A stretch of DNA of 40,553 nucleotides from Tabrizicola sp. (lineage in GTDB: Bacteria > Pseudomonadota > Alphaproteobacteria > Rhodobacterales > Rhodobacteraceae): positions 1-40,553 of the forward strand of contig NZ_JAUXZE010000077.1 in the NCBI RefSeq assembly GCF_030694085.1, in the 5' to 3' direction. This document shows positions 1 to 6,999 of the stretch, piece by piece. The translations under genes and the position numbers were made by a program. The notes below the pieces were generated by a model. The model searched no databases. It saw only the letters and a program-made list of their open reading frames with translations, and had not been told where the DNA came from. How positions within the stretch are numbered: the first letter of the stretch is position 1; each line of letters begins with the position of its first letter.

Positions 1-1
1 C

Positions 2-952
2 CCCGACGGGCAGGTCTGGGGCGAATTCCAAGGCGATCACTTCATGCGGAGCCTCGGCATGCCGCTGACCCAGACTGAGATCAAGGACCTCGGCAACCAG
101 ATCGCCTCGGCCGCCTCGACCACGCTCAGCACCAAGAAGCCTATCGTATCGGTCTCAATCCTATACCGCGACCGCCCGATCCGGGCGCAGGTGATCCAGC
201 CACCGGCAGTGGAAGGGGGGTTTTCCATCTCGCTGCGGTTCTTCTCTTCCCTGCCTCTGGAGGCAATCAAGCTCGGGTTCCTCTATGGCAAGGAGCGCAG
301 CCTCGAAGGCCTCCGCCGCGAACGGAATGCCGCGCTGCGTGATGTCGTGGCCTCAGGCGATATCGACGCTGCGCTGCGTCTTTGCGTCGAAAACAAGCTC
401 AACATGATCGTCTCGGGCGGCACATCCACCGGCAAGACGGTCGCGGCCCGTAAGATCCTCTCACTGATCTCGCCCGTGGAAAGGATTATCACCATCGAGG
501 AGGCGGCCGAACTCCGCCCCGAGCAGCCAAATGCCGTGACGCTGATCGCCGACCGTGACACCGAGGCTCGCAGTGCTGATGTGCTTTTGGCCTCGACCTT
601 GCGCATGCGGCCCGACCGGATTGTGCTGGGCGAGGTCCGGGGGTGCGAGGCCATGACCTTCCTCGAGGCGATCAACACCGGCCACGGCGGCTCGCTGACC
701 ACGCTGCATGCCGAGACCCCGCAACTGGCCGTCCGCCGTCTCGCCATCGCAGCCCTCAAGACAGATGTGCCGATGACCTATGCCGACATGGTCGATTACA
801 TCGAAGGTTCCATCGACGTGATCATCCAGGCCGGTCGCCATGACGGTGCTCGCGGCATCACCGAGTTCTTCCTGCCCGGCCAGACAAGAAATCCAGATCA
901 GAACGCTGCCGGGATCGAGGGCACTAAGCGCCCCGCTGTCGCGGCCGAATGA
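2..952 (+). CDS. virB11: VirB11-type T4SS ATPase (5' end outside window)
   Basis: Hexameric traffic ATPase at the cytoplasmic base of a type IV secretion system; it powers pilus assembly and DNA transfer. The reading frame is open from base 2, so the gene starts upstream of the window; the first visible Met is at 44. Counting from that Met, a Walker A motif GGTSTGKT lies at about residues 125-132, an Asp-box/Walker B-like stretch RIVLGEVRG at about 192-200, and the His box GHGGSLTTLHA at about 213-223. All are diagnostic of the VirB11/PulE secretion ATPase family. It ends 17 bp before the next gene, which is followed by virB6, so this is the 3' part of a virB operon. The C-terminal 25 residues look poorly conserved. 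The identification is strong; only the N-terminal domain is unseen. Confidence 0.95.
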   Translation, partial: PDGQVWGEFQGDHFMRSLGMPLTQTEIKDLGNQIASAASTTLSTKKPIVSVSILYRDRPIRAQVIQPPAVEGGFSISLRFFSSLPLEAIKLGFLYGKERSLEGLRRERNAALRDVVASGDIDAALRLCVENKLNMIVSGGTSTGKTVAARKILSLISPVERIITIEEAAELRPEQPNAVTLIADRDTEARSADVLLASTLRMRPDRIVLGEVRGCEAMTFLEAINTGHGGSLTTLHAETPQLAVRRLAIAALKTDVPMTYADMVDYIEGSIDVIIQAGRHDGARGITEFFLPGQTRNPDQNAAGIEGTKRPAVAAE

Positions 953-969
953 ACCGAAAGGAAAACCCA

Positions 970-1389
970 ATGCACAAGACCATCCTCGCCGCAGCTGTCA
1001 CCCTGCTCGCCGCTCCGCTCGCGGCCCAGACCTCGCCTCAGGTCACGAACGATCTAACCGTGACCATGTCTCCCCAGCAATACCGGATCTGCAATGATCG
1101 GCCGACGCGGCCGACCTGGATGGATGAGGTCCACCCGCGCGAGTCCTACAAGGCGCTGACGCTGATGGACCTCTACGAATTGCGGGCATGGGAACAGATC
1201 GTCGAGACAGGCAGCTGCGGCTGCGACGTCCGCTTCCCGGAATGGGAAGATGCCTCCGGCGAATTCGATGAAATCTACCTCATGGCCTCAGCTGCGGAAC
1301 ACACGGCAGCGCAGCGGGACATCAGGCAGCAGCGCAATGATCTTCGCCACGCAGTACAGGACCTCTGCGAAGCACAAGGCAACTGGTAA
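970..1389 (+). CDS. Small exported protein of the virB operon
   Basis: A 139-residue protein with a clear Sec signal peptide: a Lys-containing start, then a hydrophobic Ala/Leu run, with a likely cleavage site after about residue 19 (LAA-QT). The mature part has several Cys residues (RICND, GSCGCD, DLCEA), suggesting disulfides in the periplasm, and a charged, probably helical C-terminus. The start at 970 is chosen because a purine-rich GAAAGGAAAA stretch lies just upstream and the signal peptide begins there; an in-frame Met at 949 would put extra charged residues ahead of it. It sits between virB11 and virB6, and its stop overlaps the virB6 start by one base. I cannot assign it to a VirB family; a VirB5/VirB7-like or entry-exclusion role is only inferred from position. 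Confidence 0.8.
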   Translation: MHKTILAAAVTLLAAPLAAQTSPQVTNDLTVTMSPQQYRICNDRPTRPTWMDEVHPRESYKALTLMDLYELRAWEQIVETGSCGCDVRFPEWEDASGEFDEIYLMASAAEHTAAQRDIRQQRNDLRHAVQDLCEAQGNW

Positions 1390-2414
1390 TGAGCGTCGTC
1401 AGCTGGATGGTCGAAACTGCTGACGGGTTCCTTGTCGATGCCGCCGAGTCCCAGTTTGGGGCTGTGGCGAGCAATACCGGCACGATCGTCCTGCTGATGG
1501 TCACCATCTCGTTGATCGGCGTCTGCATCAACATGGCCTTCCAGTTCCGAAGCATGGATGGGGCCAGCTTCTTCTGGTACCTCGTCAAGTTGACGCTGAT
1601 AGGGCTCTTTGCCTTCAACTGGGCCAACTTCAATGCAGTTTCCAACGCCGTCATCGGGGGGCTCGACTATGTCGCCGGCGCACTGGTGTCGTCGGTCGGC
1701 GGCGGTGGCGCAGGCGCCAGCCACTTCGCGGGAGAGTTCGACAATCTGATTGAACGCTTCGCCACATACCTGAATGCGATCGGCAGCAACCTGAACTGGA
1801 TGACTGGCGCGATCCTTGGCGGCATCGGCCTGGTGCTCCTCAGCCTGCTTGGCTTCATGACCGGCATCGTCCTCATCTTCGCCAAGATGATGCTGACCCT
1901 CATGCTCGGCCTCGCCCCGATCATGATTGCGTTGTCGCTCTTCGATGCGACGAAGGATTTCTTCCACAGATGGGTCTCGACGACGATTAGCTATGCCTTC
2001 TACCCCATCGTCATCGCCGCCATGTTCTCGACCGTCGTCGGCATGGCGAATTCACTCTTGGCCCAGCTTGGCGATCCGAACTCGGCCACCAATATCGGCT
2101 CGTTGGTGCCGTTCTTCGTCATGGTGTTTCTGGCCAAGGGCTTCGTCGCGGCAACGCCCCTGATCGTGCGGGGTATCTCGGGGAACCTTATGGTGGCCGC
2201 GGCACCTGCGATCGTCAGCGGATCTGCAGGGGTACTGCGGGGAATGTTGAACACGTCCGGTGCGCAGGGCAGGGCGCGGATCGGGGCGCTCACGACGGGT
2301 GAAGCGATCGGGCGCGGGGCGGTGCAGGCACCCGCGGTCGTTCGCAGCGCCGCGGCGACGGCAAGCGCGCAGGTGGTCAGGATGGCTGATAGGGCGAAGC
2401 GGTTGGGCAGATAG
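1389..2414 (+). CDS. virB6: VirB6/TrbL-type T4SS inner-membrane protein
   Basis: A 341-residue polytopic inner-membrane protein, a core channel component of the T4SS. Hydrophobic segments can be seen at about residues 30-50, 62-80, 132-155, 160-185, 195-220 and 235-260, with a Gly-rich loop (SSVGGGGAGAS) between the early and late groups. Length, topology and the conserved central block (MTGAILGGIGLVLLSLLG, then FAKMMLTLMLGLAPIMI) match VirB6/TrbL. The C-terminal 90 residues are Ala/Arg-rich and probably cytoplasmic. The ATG overlaps the stop of the preceding gene (TAATG), so the genes are translationally coupled. The stop codon lies only 10 bp before a tRNA-like fragment that marks the end of this element. 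Identification is strong from the family pattern and the virB11 neighbour. Confidence 0.9.
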   Translation: MSVVSWMVETADGFLVDAAESQFGAVASNTGTIVLLMVTISLIGVCINMAFQFRSMDGASFFWYLVKLTLIGLFAFNWANFNAVSNAVIGGLDYVAGALVSSVGGGGAGASHFAGEFDNLIERFATYLNAIGSNLNWMTGAILGGIGLVLLSLLGFMTGIVLIFAKMMLTLMLGLAPIMIALSLFDATKDFFHRWVSTTISYAFYPIVIAAMFSTVVGMANSLLAQLGDPNSATNIGSLVPFFVMVFLAKGFVAATPLIVRGISGNLMVAAAPAIVSGSAGVLRGMLNTSGAQGRARIGALTTGEAIGRGAVQAPAVVRSAAATASAQVVRMADRAKRLGR

Positions 2415-2423
2415 GCTATTCAA

Positions 2424-2469
2424 GCTCATAAGCTGAAGGTCACAGGTTCGAATCCTGTCACCGCAACCA
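2424..2469 (+). other. 3' part of an initiator-tRNA(fMet)-like gene, candidate att site
   Basis: The stretch reads as anticodon loop CTCATAA (CAT anticodon), variable region, a perfect T-arm (ACAGG-TTCGAAT-CCTGT), a 7-nt acceptor 3' strand, discriminator A and encoded CCA. The pattern matches the 3' half of bacterial fMet tRNA genes. No 5' half is present: upstream sequence is the virB6 tail, and the anticodon stem is mispaired, so no functional tRNA is made. A 3' tRNA remnant at the edge of a conjugation gene block is the usual footprint of an integrase that uses the tRNA 3' end as its attachment site. No second copy was seen in the window. Confidence 0.75.
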
Positions 2470-2477
2470 AAATAGGT

Positions 2478-2805
2478 AGAACATGACCTAGCCGCTCGAC
2501 TGTTGAAAGATGGGAATGTTGGAACTCGACGACCAATCCTGTGTCCGTTTTTATGTCGGCCACATGGCGCGTGCCGTCTACTGATTGCACCATCGTTTCG
2601 CGCCATGCTGCGGGCAACTGATGCTTCCAAGATCTGTGCCATTCGGTTTCATTCTCCTGCCAGAGATCGCAGTGCTTCCTGCCCTTATGCGCCCAATCCT
2701 GACTTCACCACATTTTGCGGTTACCGAAGCGCCGCAAATAGGACATTGCCCGATAAGACCAGCTTGCGGAGTCGTTCTTTCGCCTCCCATAAGTGCATAT
2801 TCCAA
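2478..2805 (-). pseudogene. CoiA-like competence/nuclease family protein, frameshifted and 3'-truncated
   Basis: The first frame (ATG at 2805) carries a zinc-ribbon-like CPICG and KCGEVR. A one-base deletion near 2699 then shifts the frame. Reading on in the second frame gives HWAHKGRKHCDLW, then ENETEWHRSWKHQLP, then HVADIKTDTGLVVEFQHS, which is the characteristic CoiA-like core, including the (D/E)-x-K nuclease-type segment and the EFQHS motif. Restoring one base (making ATTGGG read CATTGGG) rejoins the frames. The family-like sequence fades at about 2480, just where the tRNA fragment begins, so the C-terminus is lost. CoiA is linked to competence in Gram-positives; in Proteobacteria such proteins are mostly uncharacterised. 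The gene is clearly broken. Confidence 0.75.
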
Positions 2806-2888
2806 AGCTTCTTATCCGTGTGGTCATTGCCAGATAATTGAGCCCAAACGGGCGGGCTGCTGTCAAGGCTGGCTATGCGCAGAAACGC

Positions 2889-3986
2889 TTACAGGGTGAG
2901 CTCGTAGCTTGTGCTGCGGCCACCAGCTTCCCCTTTGCGAAGCAGCCCCAGATCCAGCAATCCCGCGATATCGCGGTTCGCGGTGTCTTGAGAGCACTTC
3001 GCGATGGTCGCCCATTTGGACGATGTCATCTTGCCCTCGAAACCGTCAAGTAATCGGTTCAGGATCTTTATTTGGCGTTCGTTCAGCGCCAGCGCCGCGG
3101 CGCGTTCCCAGAACTGGGCCTTGGCGATGACTGTTGCCAAGACGCCATCGGCGCCGCGGATTGCCCGACCAAGGCAGGCAAGGAACCACGTCAGCCACTC
3201 CGTCACATCCGTCGCGCCTTTCTGGGTGCGCTCCAGCTCATCATAATAGTCTGACCGCTCGATCCGGATCTGCGCCGACATGCTGTAGAACCGCTGCGGG
3301 CTTGCCTCGGATCGCGCAAGCGCCAGATCGGCGATGGCGCGGGCGATGCGGCCGTTGCCATCCTCGAACGGGTGGATCGTTACGAACCACAGATGCGCCA
3401 GAGCCGCCTTGATCACCGGATCGGTGGAAAGGGGTGCGTTGAACCATGTCAGGAATGCGCCCATCTCCGCGGCGACCCCATCAGCTGGAGGGGCCGCAAA
3501 ATGCACGCGCTCTCGGCCGACCGGTCCCGACACCACCTGCATGGGCCCCGAACTGTCGTCGCGCCAGCCGCCGACGCGGATGCGTGTCATGCCGCTGCGC
3601 CCGGTGGGGAACAGGGCGGCATGCCAGCCGAACAGACGCTCCGCCGTCAGGGGTGCGGTGTAGTTCCGGGTCGCATCCAGCATCACCTCGACGATGCCCT
3701 CAACGTTGCGGTCGGTCGGGGGCAGGGCGCCGATATCGATGCCAAGGCGTCTTGCAAGCGATGAGTGGACCTGTGTGGCGTCCAGCGCCTCGCCTTCTAT
3801 CTCGCTGGTCTTGAGCACATCCTGTGTGAGTGTCTGCAGCACCGCTTCTTCGCGCAGCTTGAACCCAAGGGATTCCATCCGGCCGATCAGTCGACCCTGA
3901 TCGTGCCGCACTGCCGCAAGAGGTGTCACGATGCTGCCAGCGCGCCAGGTCAGTGTCGGCCAGTCTGGCCTCTCCCAGATGCACAT
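2889..3986 (-). CDS. Fic family protein (probable AMP-transferase) with N-terminal inhibitory motif
   Basis: A 365-residue Fic/DOC enzyme, a family that usually transfers AMP from ATP to target proteins. The signature HPFEDGNGR is at about residues 195-203, with the catalytic His and phosphate-binding Asn/Gly/Arg intact. An N-terminal T-S-E-I-E-G at about 60-65 fits the inhibitory (S/T)xxxE(G/N) motif of self-inhibited (class II) Fic proteins. The N-terminal IWERPDWP block resembles the DUF4172 start found in many Fic proteins, and the C-terminal ~70 residues form a winged-helix-like region (SSKWATIAKCSQDTANRDI). The start at 3986 is preferred over the upstream Met at 4040 because GGAG lies 6 bases before it and the family N-terminus begins there. 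The gene is intact amid decayed neighbours. The target is unknown. Confidence 0.92.
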   Translation of the reverse strand: MCIWERPDWPTLTWRAGSIVTPLAAVRHDQGRLIGRMESLGFKLREEAVLQTLTQDVLKTSEIEGEALDATQVHSSLARRLGIDIGALPPTDRNVEGIVEVMLDATRNYTAPLTAERLFGWHAALFPTGRSGMTRIRVGGWRDDSSGPMQVVSGPVGRERVHFAAPPADGVAAEMGAFLTWFNAPLSTDPVIKAALAHLWFVTIHPFEDGNGRIARAIADLALARSEASPQRFYSMSAQIRIERSDYYDELERTQKGATDVTEWLTWFLACLGRAIRGADGVLATVIAKAQFWERAAALALNERQIKILNRLLDGFEGKMTSSKWATIAKCSQDTANRDIAGLLDLGLLRKGEAGGRSTSYELTL

Positions 3987-4157
3987 CGTAAACTCCGCGC
4001 CAGATGCGGTGATAATGCATCCTATTCGCCGCTTCTGCAAGATTTAACGCCGTAAGTTATGCGGAGATTGGCGCAGCTATTCTCCGCACGAGGTCTTTTA
4101 ACAACTGGCCCGCTTGATCGGAGACCACCACTGGCTAGGCTCCAGGCTCATTAATCG

Positions 4158-4288
4158 TCAAATCCAGAACATGACGGTTGCGGCAAGTGCGCCGGCGGAG
4201 AGGCAGGTCTTCCCACATCTGTTGTAACGGGTTGCGATGCGGCGCCAGTCCTTCAACCTGGCGAACATGATCTCGATGCGGTTGCGAG
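4158..4288 (-). mobile_element. 3' remnant of an IS5-family transposase
   Basis: Read leftward, the sequence encodes RNRIEIMFARLKDWRRIATR, then YNRCGKTCLSAGALAATVMFWI and a stop at 4158. This is the typical C-terminal block of IS5-family transposases, including the catalytic Glu helix region (NRIE). The frame has no family resemblance upstream of about 4288, so only about 44 codons survive. It is abutted by an IS66 scrap and cannot be active. Confidence 0.8.
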
Positions 4289-4300
4289 TTATTGTTGGCG

Positions 4301-4410
4301 AATGGGCGCTGCCTGCGCTTTGATCCGACGCTGGAGATGGCCGCGCTGACGCAATTGATCCGGGCGGTGAAAGGGGCATGATCGGGCCTGGCGCAGGCGT
4401 TCGGGTCCCC
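4301..4410 (+). mobile_element. IS66-family remnant: tnpA 3' end and tnpB start
   Basis: The plus strand reads GRCLRFDPTLEMAALTQLIR then AVKGA and a stop at 4379-4381, resembling the C-terminus of the small IS66 TnpA protein. The stop overlaps an ATG (ATGA at 4378) that opens MIGPGAGVRV, the characteristic first residues of IS66 TnpB. The TnpB homology is lost at about 4408. The ATGA coupling of the two reading frames supports the assignment. Only about 110 bp remain, joined on the left to an IS5 remnant and on the right to unrecognised sequence that leads into a vapC relic. Confidence 0.6.
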
Positions 4411-4520
4411 AGCTTTCGCGCCCACGGCGCCGGATCAGGTCTTTGGGCTCCTTGCGACAGGTCGCCGGCCGGTGTCGCTTGAAGGCATGGACGCCGCTGT
4501 TCTGGCCGAGGCCCGCAAGC

Positions 4521-4904
4521 GCGATTGATACGAATATCGTCGTCGCTACCTGACGGGCGCTCACCCGTACCAATCCAGCCGGGCGCGTGCCTTGGTGGAT
4601 GCCAAACCCGTTTTCGTTCCGGTGAGGGTTCTGTGGGAGGCGGAATAGGTCCTGCGCAGCGCGTACGGTCAGCGGGCACCAGACGTCGCGCGTGCATTGC
4701 GCGCATTTGGTGGCCTGCCCAGCGTGACCTATGACGATGCCCTGATCGTGGCCGAGGCCTTGGACAGGGTCGAACGCGGCATGGATTTCGCAAATGCGCT
4801 GCATCTGGGAAAGTCCGGGGGGACTGAGAAATTCGTGACCTTCGATCAGAAAGTTCATCAAGGCGGCGCGGCGCGAGGGGATCGATGGCGTGGCGGAACG
4901 TTGA
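4521..4904 (+). pseudogene. VapC-type PIN-domain toxin, multiply disrupted
   Basis: Stitching three frames gives a nearly complete PIN-domain RNase toxin: AIDTNIVV (first catalytic Asp, 4521-4543), then RYLTGAHPYQSSRARALVDA, VLRSAYGQRAPDVARALRAF, YDDALIVAEALDRV, MDFANALHLGKS (the D-x-x-x-A-H pattern of PIN domains), FVTFDQK and FIKAARREGIDGVAER with a stop at 4902-4904. The lesions are a frameshift at about 4543, a TAG at 4646-4648 where Trp (EAEW) is expected, and a one-base insertion at about 4853. The sequence just upstream (4410-4520) may be the end of the cognate antitoxin gene, but I do not recognise it. The module is dead and lies directly before the intact hipBA system. Confidence 0.78.
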
Positions 4905-4995
4905 CCGTTTCATAGGCGTTTCCTGTCTGTGTGTCATTTCCCCCTCAGGCAGCCCGATACCCCAACAGAAAATAACGCATCCGCACGCAATCGGG

Positions 4996-5009
4996 TGCAC
5001 TGATGTGCA
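4996..5009. promoter_or_regulatory. Short dyad upstream of hipBA, repeated near 39.4 kb
   Basis: A perfect inverted repeat TGCAC-TGAT-GTGCA, 74 bp upstream of the first hip operator. An imperfect copy (TGCAC-TGAT-GCGCA) lies at 39391-39404, 76 bp upstream of the orphan operator copy. The conserved position relative to the operators suggests it belongs to the same control region; its function is unknown. Confidence 0.45.
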
Positions 5010-5069
5010 TCGGCCTGCATTCGCCGGAATTCAGCCCTCCAAAATGGCCGTCGGGCACGTCTAAGATCT

Positions 5070-5185
5070 TTACCTTATTCGGTAAGCGCTGGCTGCTGCG
5101 ATGGCGCACAGTACTGCTCTTACCGTTAAAGATAAATCCCCTTGAGCGAAGCCCATTTCGTCCCTATCTTTACTGAAAAAGGTAA
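5070..5185. promoter_or_regulatory. Three HipB-type operators, exactly 50 bp apart
   Basis: Three palindromic boxes of the form TTACC-N6-GGTAA: 5070-5085 (perfect arms, spacer TTATTC), 5120-5135 (right arm GATAA) and 5170-5185 (left arm TTACT). The starts are spaced exactly 50 bp. The last box ends 10 bp before the chosen hipB start, so it sits in the 5' leader. HipB repressors are known to bind several spaced palindromes upstream of hipBA, so autoregulation through these boxes is the natural reading. Confidence 0.72.
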
Positions 5186-5195
5186 GGTGGCGGAG

Positions 5196-5486
5196 ATGGT
5201 CGATGATACCGAAAAGAAGCTGCTGGCGGATGCCGGAAAACGGATCCGCGAGGCCCGGGCGGAGCAGGGCTTGAGCCTTGAGCAACTGGCACGCCTCACC
5301 GGGATCAGCGCGCCTGCGCTGTCCTTGATCGAAACCGGCAAACGCGATCCACGGCTGACGACGATCAAGCGGATCTCTGATGCGTTACGTGTCTCCCTCG
5401 CAACGTTGATCGCAGACGGCTCTGGACTAAACCAGCCCAACGCTTCGCCTTCCTCTGTAGGGTATGATCTCGGAGAGTATCAGTGA
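5196..5486 (+). CDS. hipB: HipB-like XRE-family antitoxin and repressor
   Basis: A 96-residue Cro/C1-type helix-turn-helix protein: AGKRIREARAEQGLSLEQLA, TGISAPALSLIETGKRDP, TTIKRISDALRVSLATLI. It should neutralise the HipA kinase and repress the operon by binding the palindromes just upstream. The start at 5196 (MVDDTEKK) is chosen because GGCGGAG precedes it and because an upstream in-frame start at 5142 would place the third operator inside the coding region. The stop overlaps the hipA start by four bases, the classic antitoxin-toxin layout. There is a short flexible C-terminal tail. The assignment rests on the HTH and on the adjacent, intact hipA. Confidence 0.9.
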   Translation: MVDDTEKKLLADAGKRIREARAEQGLSLEQLARLTGISAPALSLIETGKRDPRLTTIKRISDALRVSLATLIADGSGLNQPNASPSSVGYDLGEYQ

Positions 5487-6790
5487 AAGCTTCCGTCCCC
5501 ATCTGGTTTGATGACCTTACGGTAGGGCAGGTCGACGTTGCGACGGATGGGTCTCTCTCTTTGCGATACGCCGAGCGATGGCTGCAGACGGCCGGGGCGT
5601 TCCCTCTGTCAGTCACCATGCCGCTCCGAGCCGAGCACTATCCCTCTGATGTCATCTCCCCCTGGCTGGCAAACCTCTTGCCAGAGGAAGAACAGCTTCA
5701 GGTGCTGACCCGGTCTCTCGGTCTCGACCAGGCAGATGTTCTGGCCGTGCTGGCAGAGATTGGGGGGGATACGGCCGGCGCCCTGTCCTTCGGCGCAGTG
5801 ACGGATCGGGCGCTTTGGGCCTATGCACCGCTCACCAGCTTCTACGACACCGCCGATCCGCTTCTGGCGCTCGAGCGCCACTTCGAAGATCTCGGTCTCA
5901 GGCCGTTTCTCGTTGGCGAGGAGGGCGTTCGACAGTCCCTGGCAGGCGGCCAGAAAAAATCAGCCTTGGCTGTGCTGGACGAGACGGGCAAGCCAGTGCT
6001 GCGTCTGCCGCAAGGGGGTGACGTCCTTGCCATCCCCCTGAACGGGGCACCGTCCACTATGGTGGTGAAGCCCGACAATCCCAACCTGCCCGGCATCACC
6101 GAGAACGAGGTCTGGTGTCTGCGGATGGCTCAAGCCATCGGGATCGACGCTGCGCAAGCGACCATCCTCCAGTCGTCAAAGCGAACTGCCATCGGTGTGC
6201 TTCGCTATGATCGCAGGATCGGGCGCAGCGGTCAGCTTTTGCGCCTTCATCAGGAAGACTTTGCCCAGGCCAATGGCCTGCCGCCCGGCCGGAAATACGA
6301 ACGCGGCACTCGGCCCGGGCTCGACCTCAAAACCCTTCTCGAGACCGGTCGTCATGTCAGCGCAACAGATGCGTTGGCGCTGCTGGACCAGGTGATCTTC
6401 AACATACTCGTCGCCAATACTGATGCGCATGCCAAGAACTATTCCCTGATCCTGCCGGTGGGCGCCGCGCCGCGCCTGGCGCCGCTTTACGATGTCTCGA
6501 CGGTACTGTCCTGGCCTCATGTCGCGAAGACTTACGCTCAATCCATCGATGGCAAGAGGCGGCGCCCGGACATGATCGCGGGTCGGCACTGGGAAGCCAT
6601 CGCGCGCGAAATCGGCTATCGCCCCACCGATGTGAAAAACCGCGTCCAGCAGATCGTCGACGCGATGGTGGCGAATAGAGCGAAGATCACCGATGAAGTG
6701 GCCGCGCTGCTGAGTGCCGCTGAGGGATATGTCGTGCAGACCGCCGAAGCCGTTGAAGACAATGCGCTGCGCATGGCGGGGAGGCTGTAG
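5483..6790 (+). CDS. hipA: HipA-type serine/threonine kinase toxin
   Basis: A 435-residue kinase toxin. E. coli HipA phosphorylates glutamyl-tRNA synthetase and induces persistence; the target here is not known. The N-subdomain-1 (about 1-100) is followed by the kinase core: the Ser-containing P-loop SLAGGQKKSAL at about 152-162, the ATP Lys in MVVKPDNP at about 186, HQEDFAQA at about 256, the catalytic loop NTDAHAKN with Asp at about 324, and the metal-binding Asp in YDVST at about 347. All key residues are present, so the toxin looks functional. GTG start with CGGAGAG upstream, overlapping hipB by four bases. Length is normal for the family. No downstream partner is evident; the next gene starts 209 bp later. 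Confidence 0.94.
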   Translation: MKASVPIWFDDLTVGQVDVATDGSLSLRYAERWLQTAGAFPLSVTMPLRAEHYPSDVISPWLANLLPEEEQLQVLTRSLGLDQADVLAVLAEIGGDTAGALSFGAVTDRALWAYAPLTSFYDTADPLLALERHFEDLGLRPFLVGEEGVRQSLAGGQKKSALAVLDETGKPVLRLPQGGDVLAIPLNGAPSTMVVKPDNPNLPGITENEVWCLRMAQAIGIDAAQATILQSSKRTAIGVLRYDRRIGRSGQLLRLHQEDFAQANGLPPGRKYERGTRPGLDLKTLLETGRHVSATDALALLDQVIFNILVANTDAHAKNYSLILPVGAAPRLAPLYDVSTVLSWPHVAKTYAQSIDGKRRRPDMIAGRHWEAIAREIGYRPTDVKNRVQQIVDAMVANRAKITDEVAALLSAAEGYVVQTAEAVEDNALRMAGRL

Positions 6791-6999
6791 ATGGTAGCGA
6801 AGGCGACACACAAATAGGCGTTCAAGCCGGAAATGCCTACAGCTGCAAGTCGACCAAGTCCATCAAGCGATCGCCGTCATTCGGTTCTGAGGTCCGGGCC
6901 GTTGCGTCGCACTGAAAGCGATAGCCTCGAATTTTGTTCCGCTGTGATCTCTGCTAAGGGCAGCGGGCGTACTGATGCGATTCTCGTGGGGCGACCGCC

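Noticed and set aside
1275..1967. A 230-codon minus-strand frame opposite virB6
   Set aside because: Low-complexity Glu/Gln/Ala/His sequence antisense to a membrane-protein gene; not a gene.
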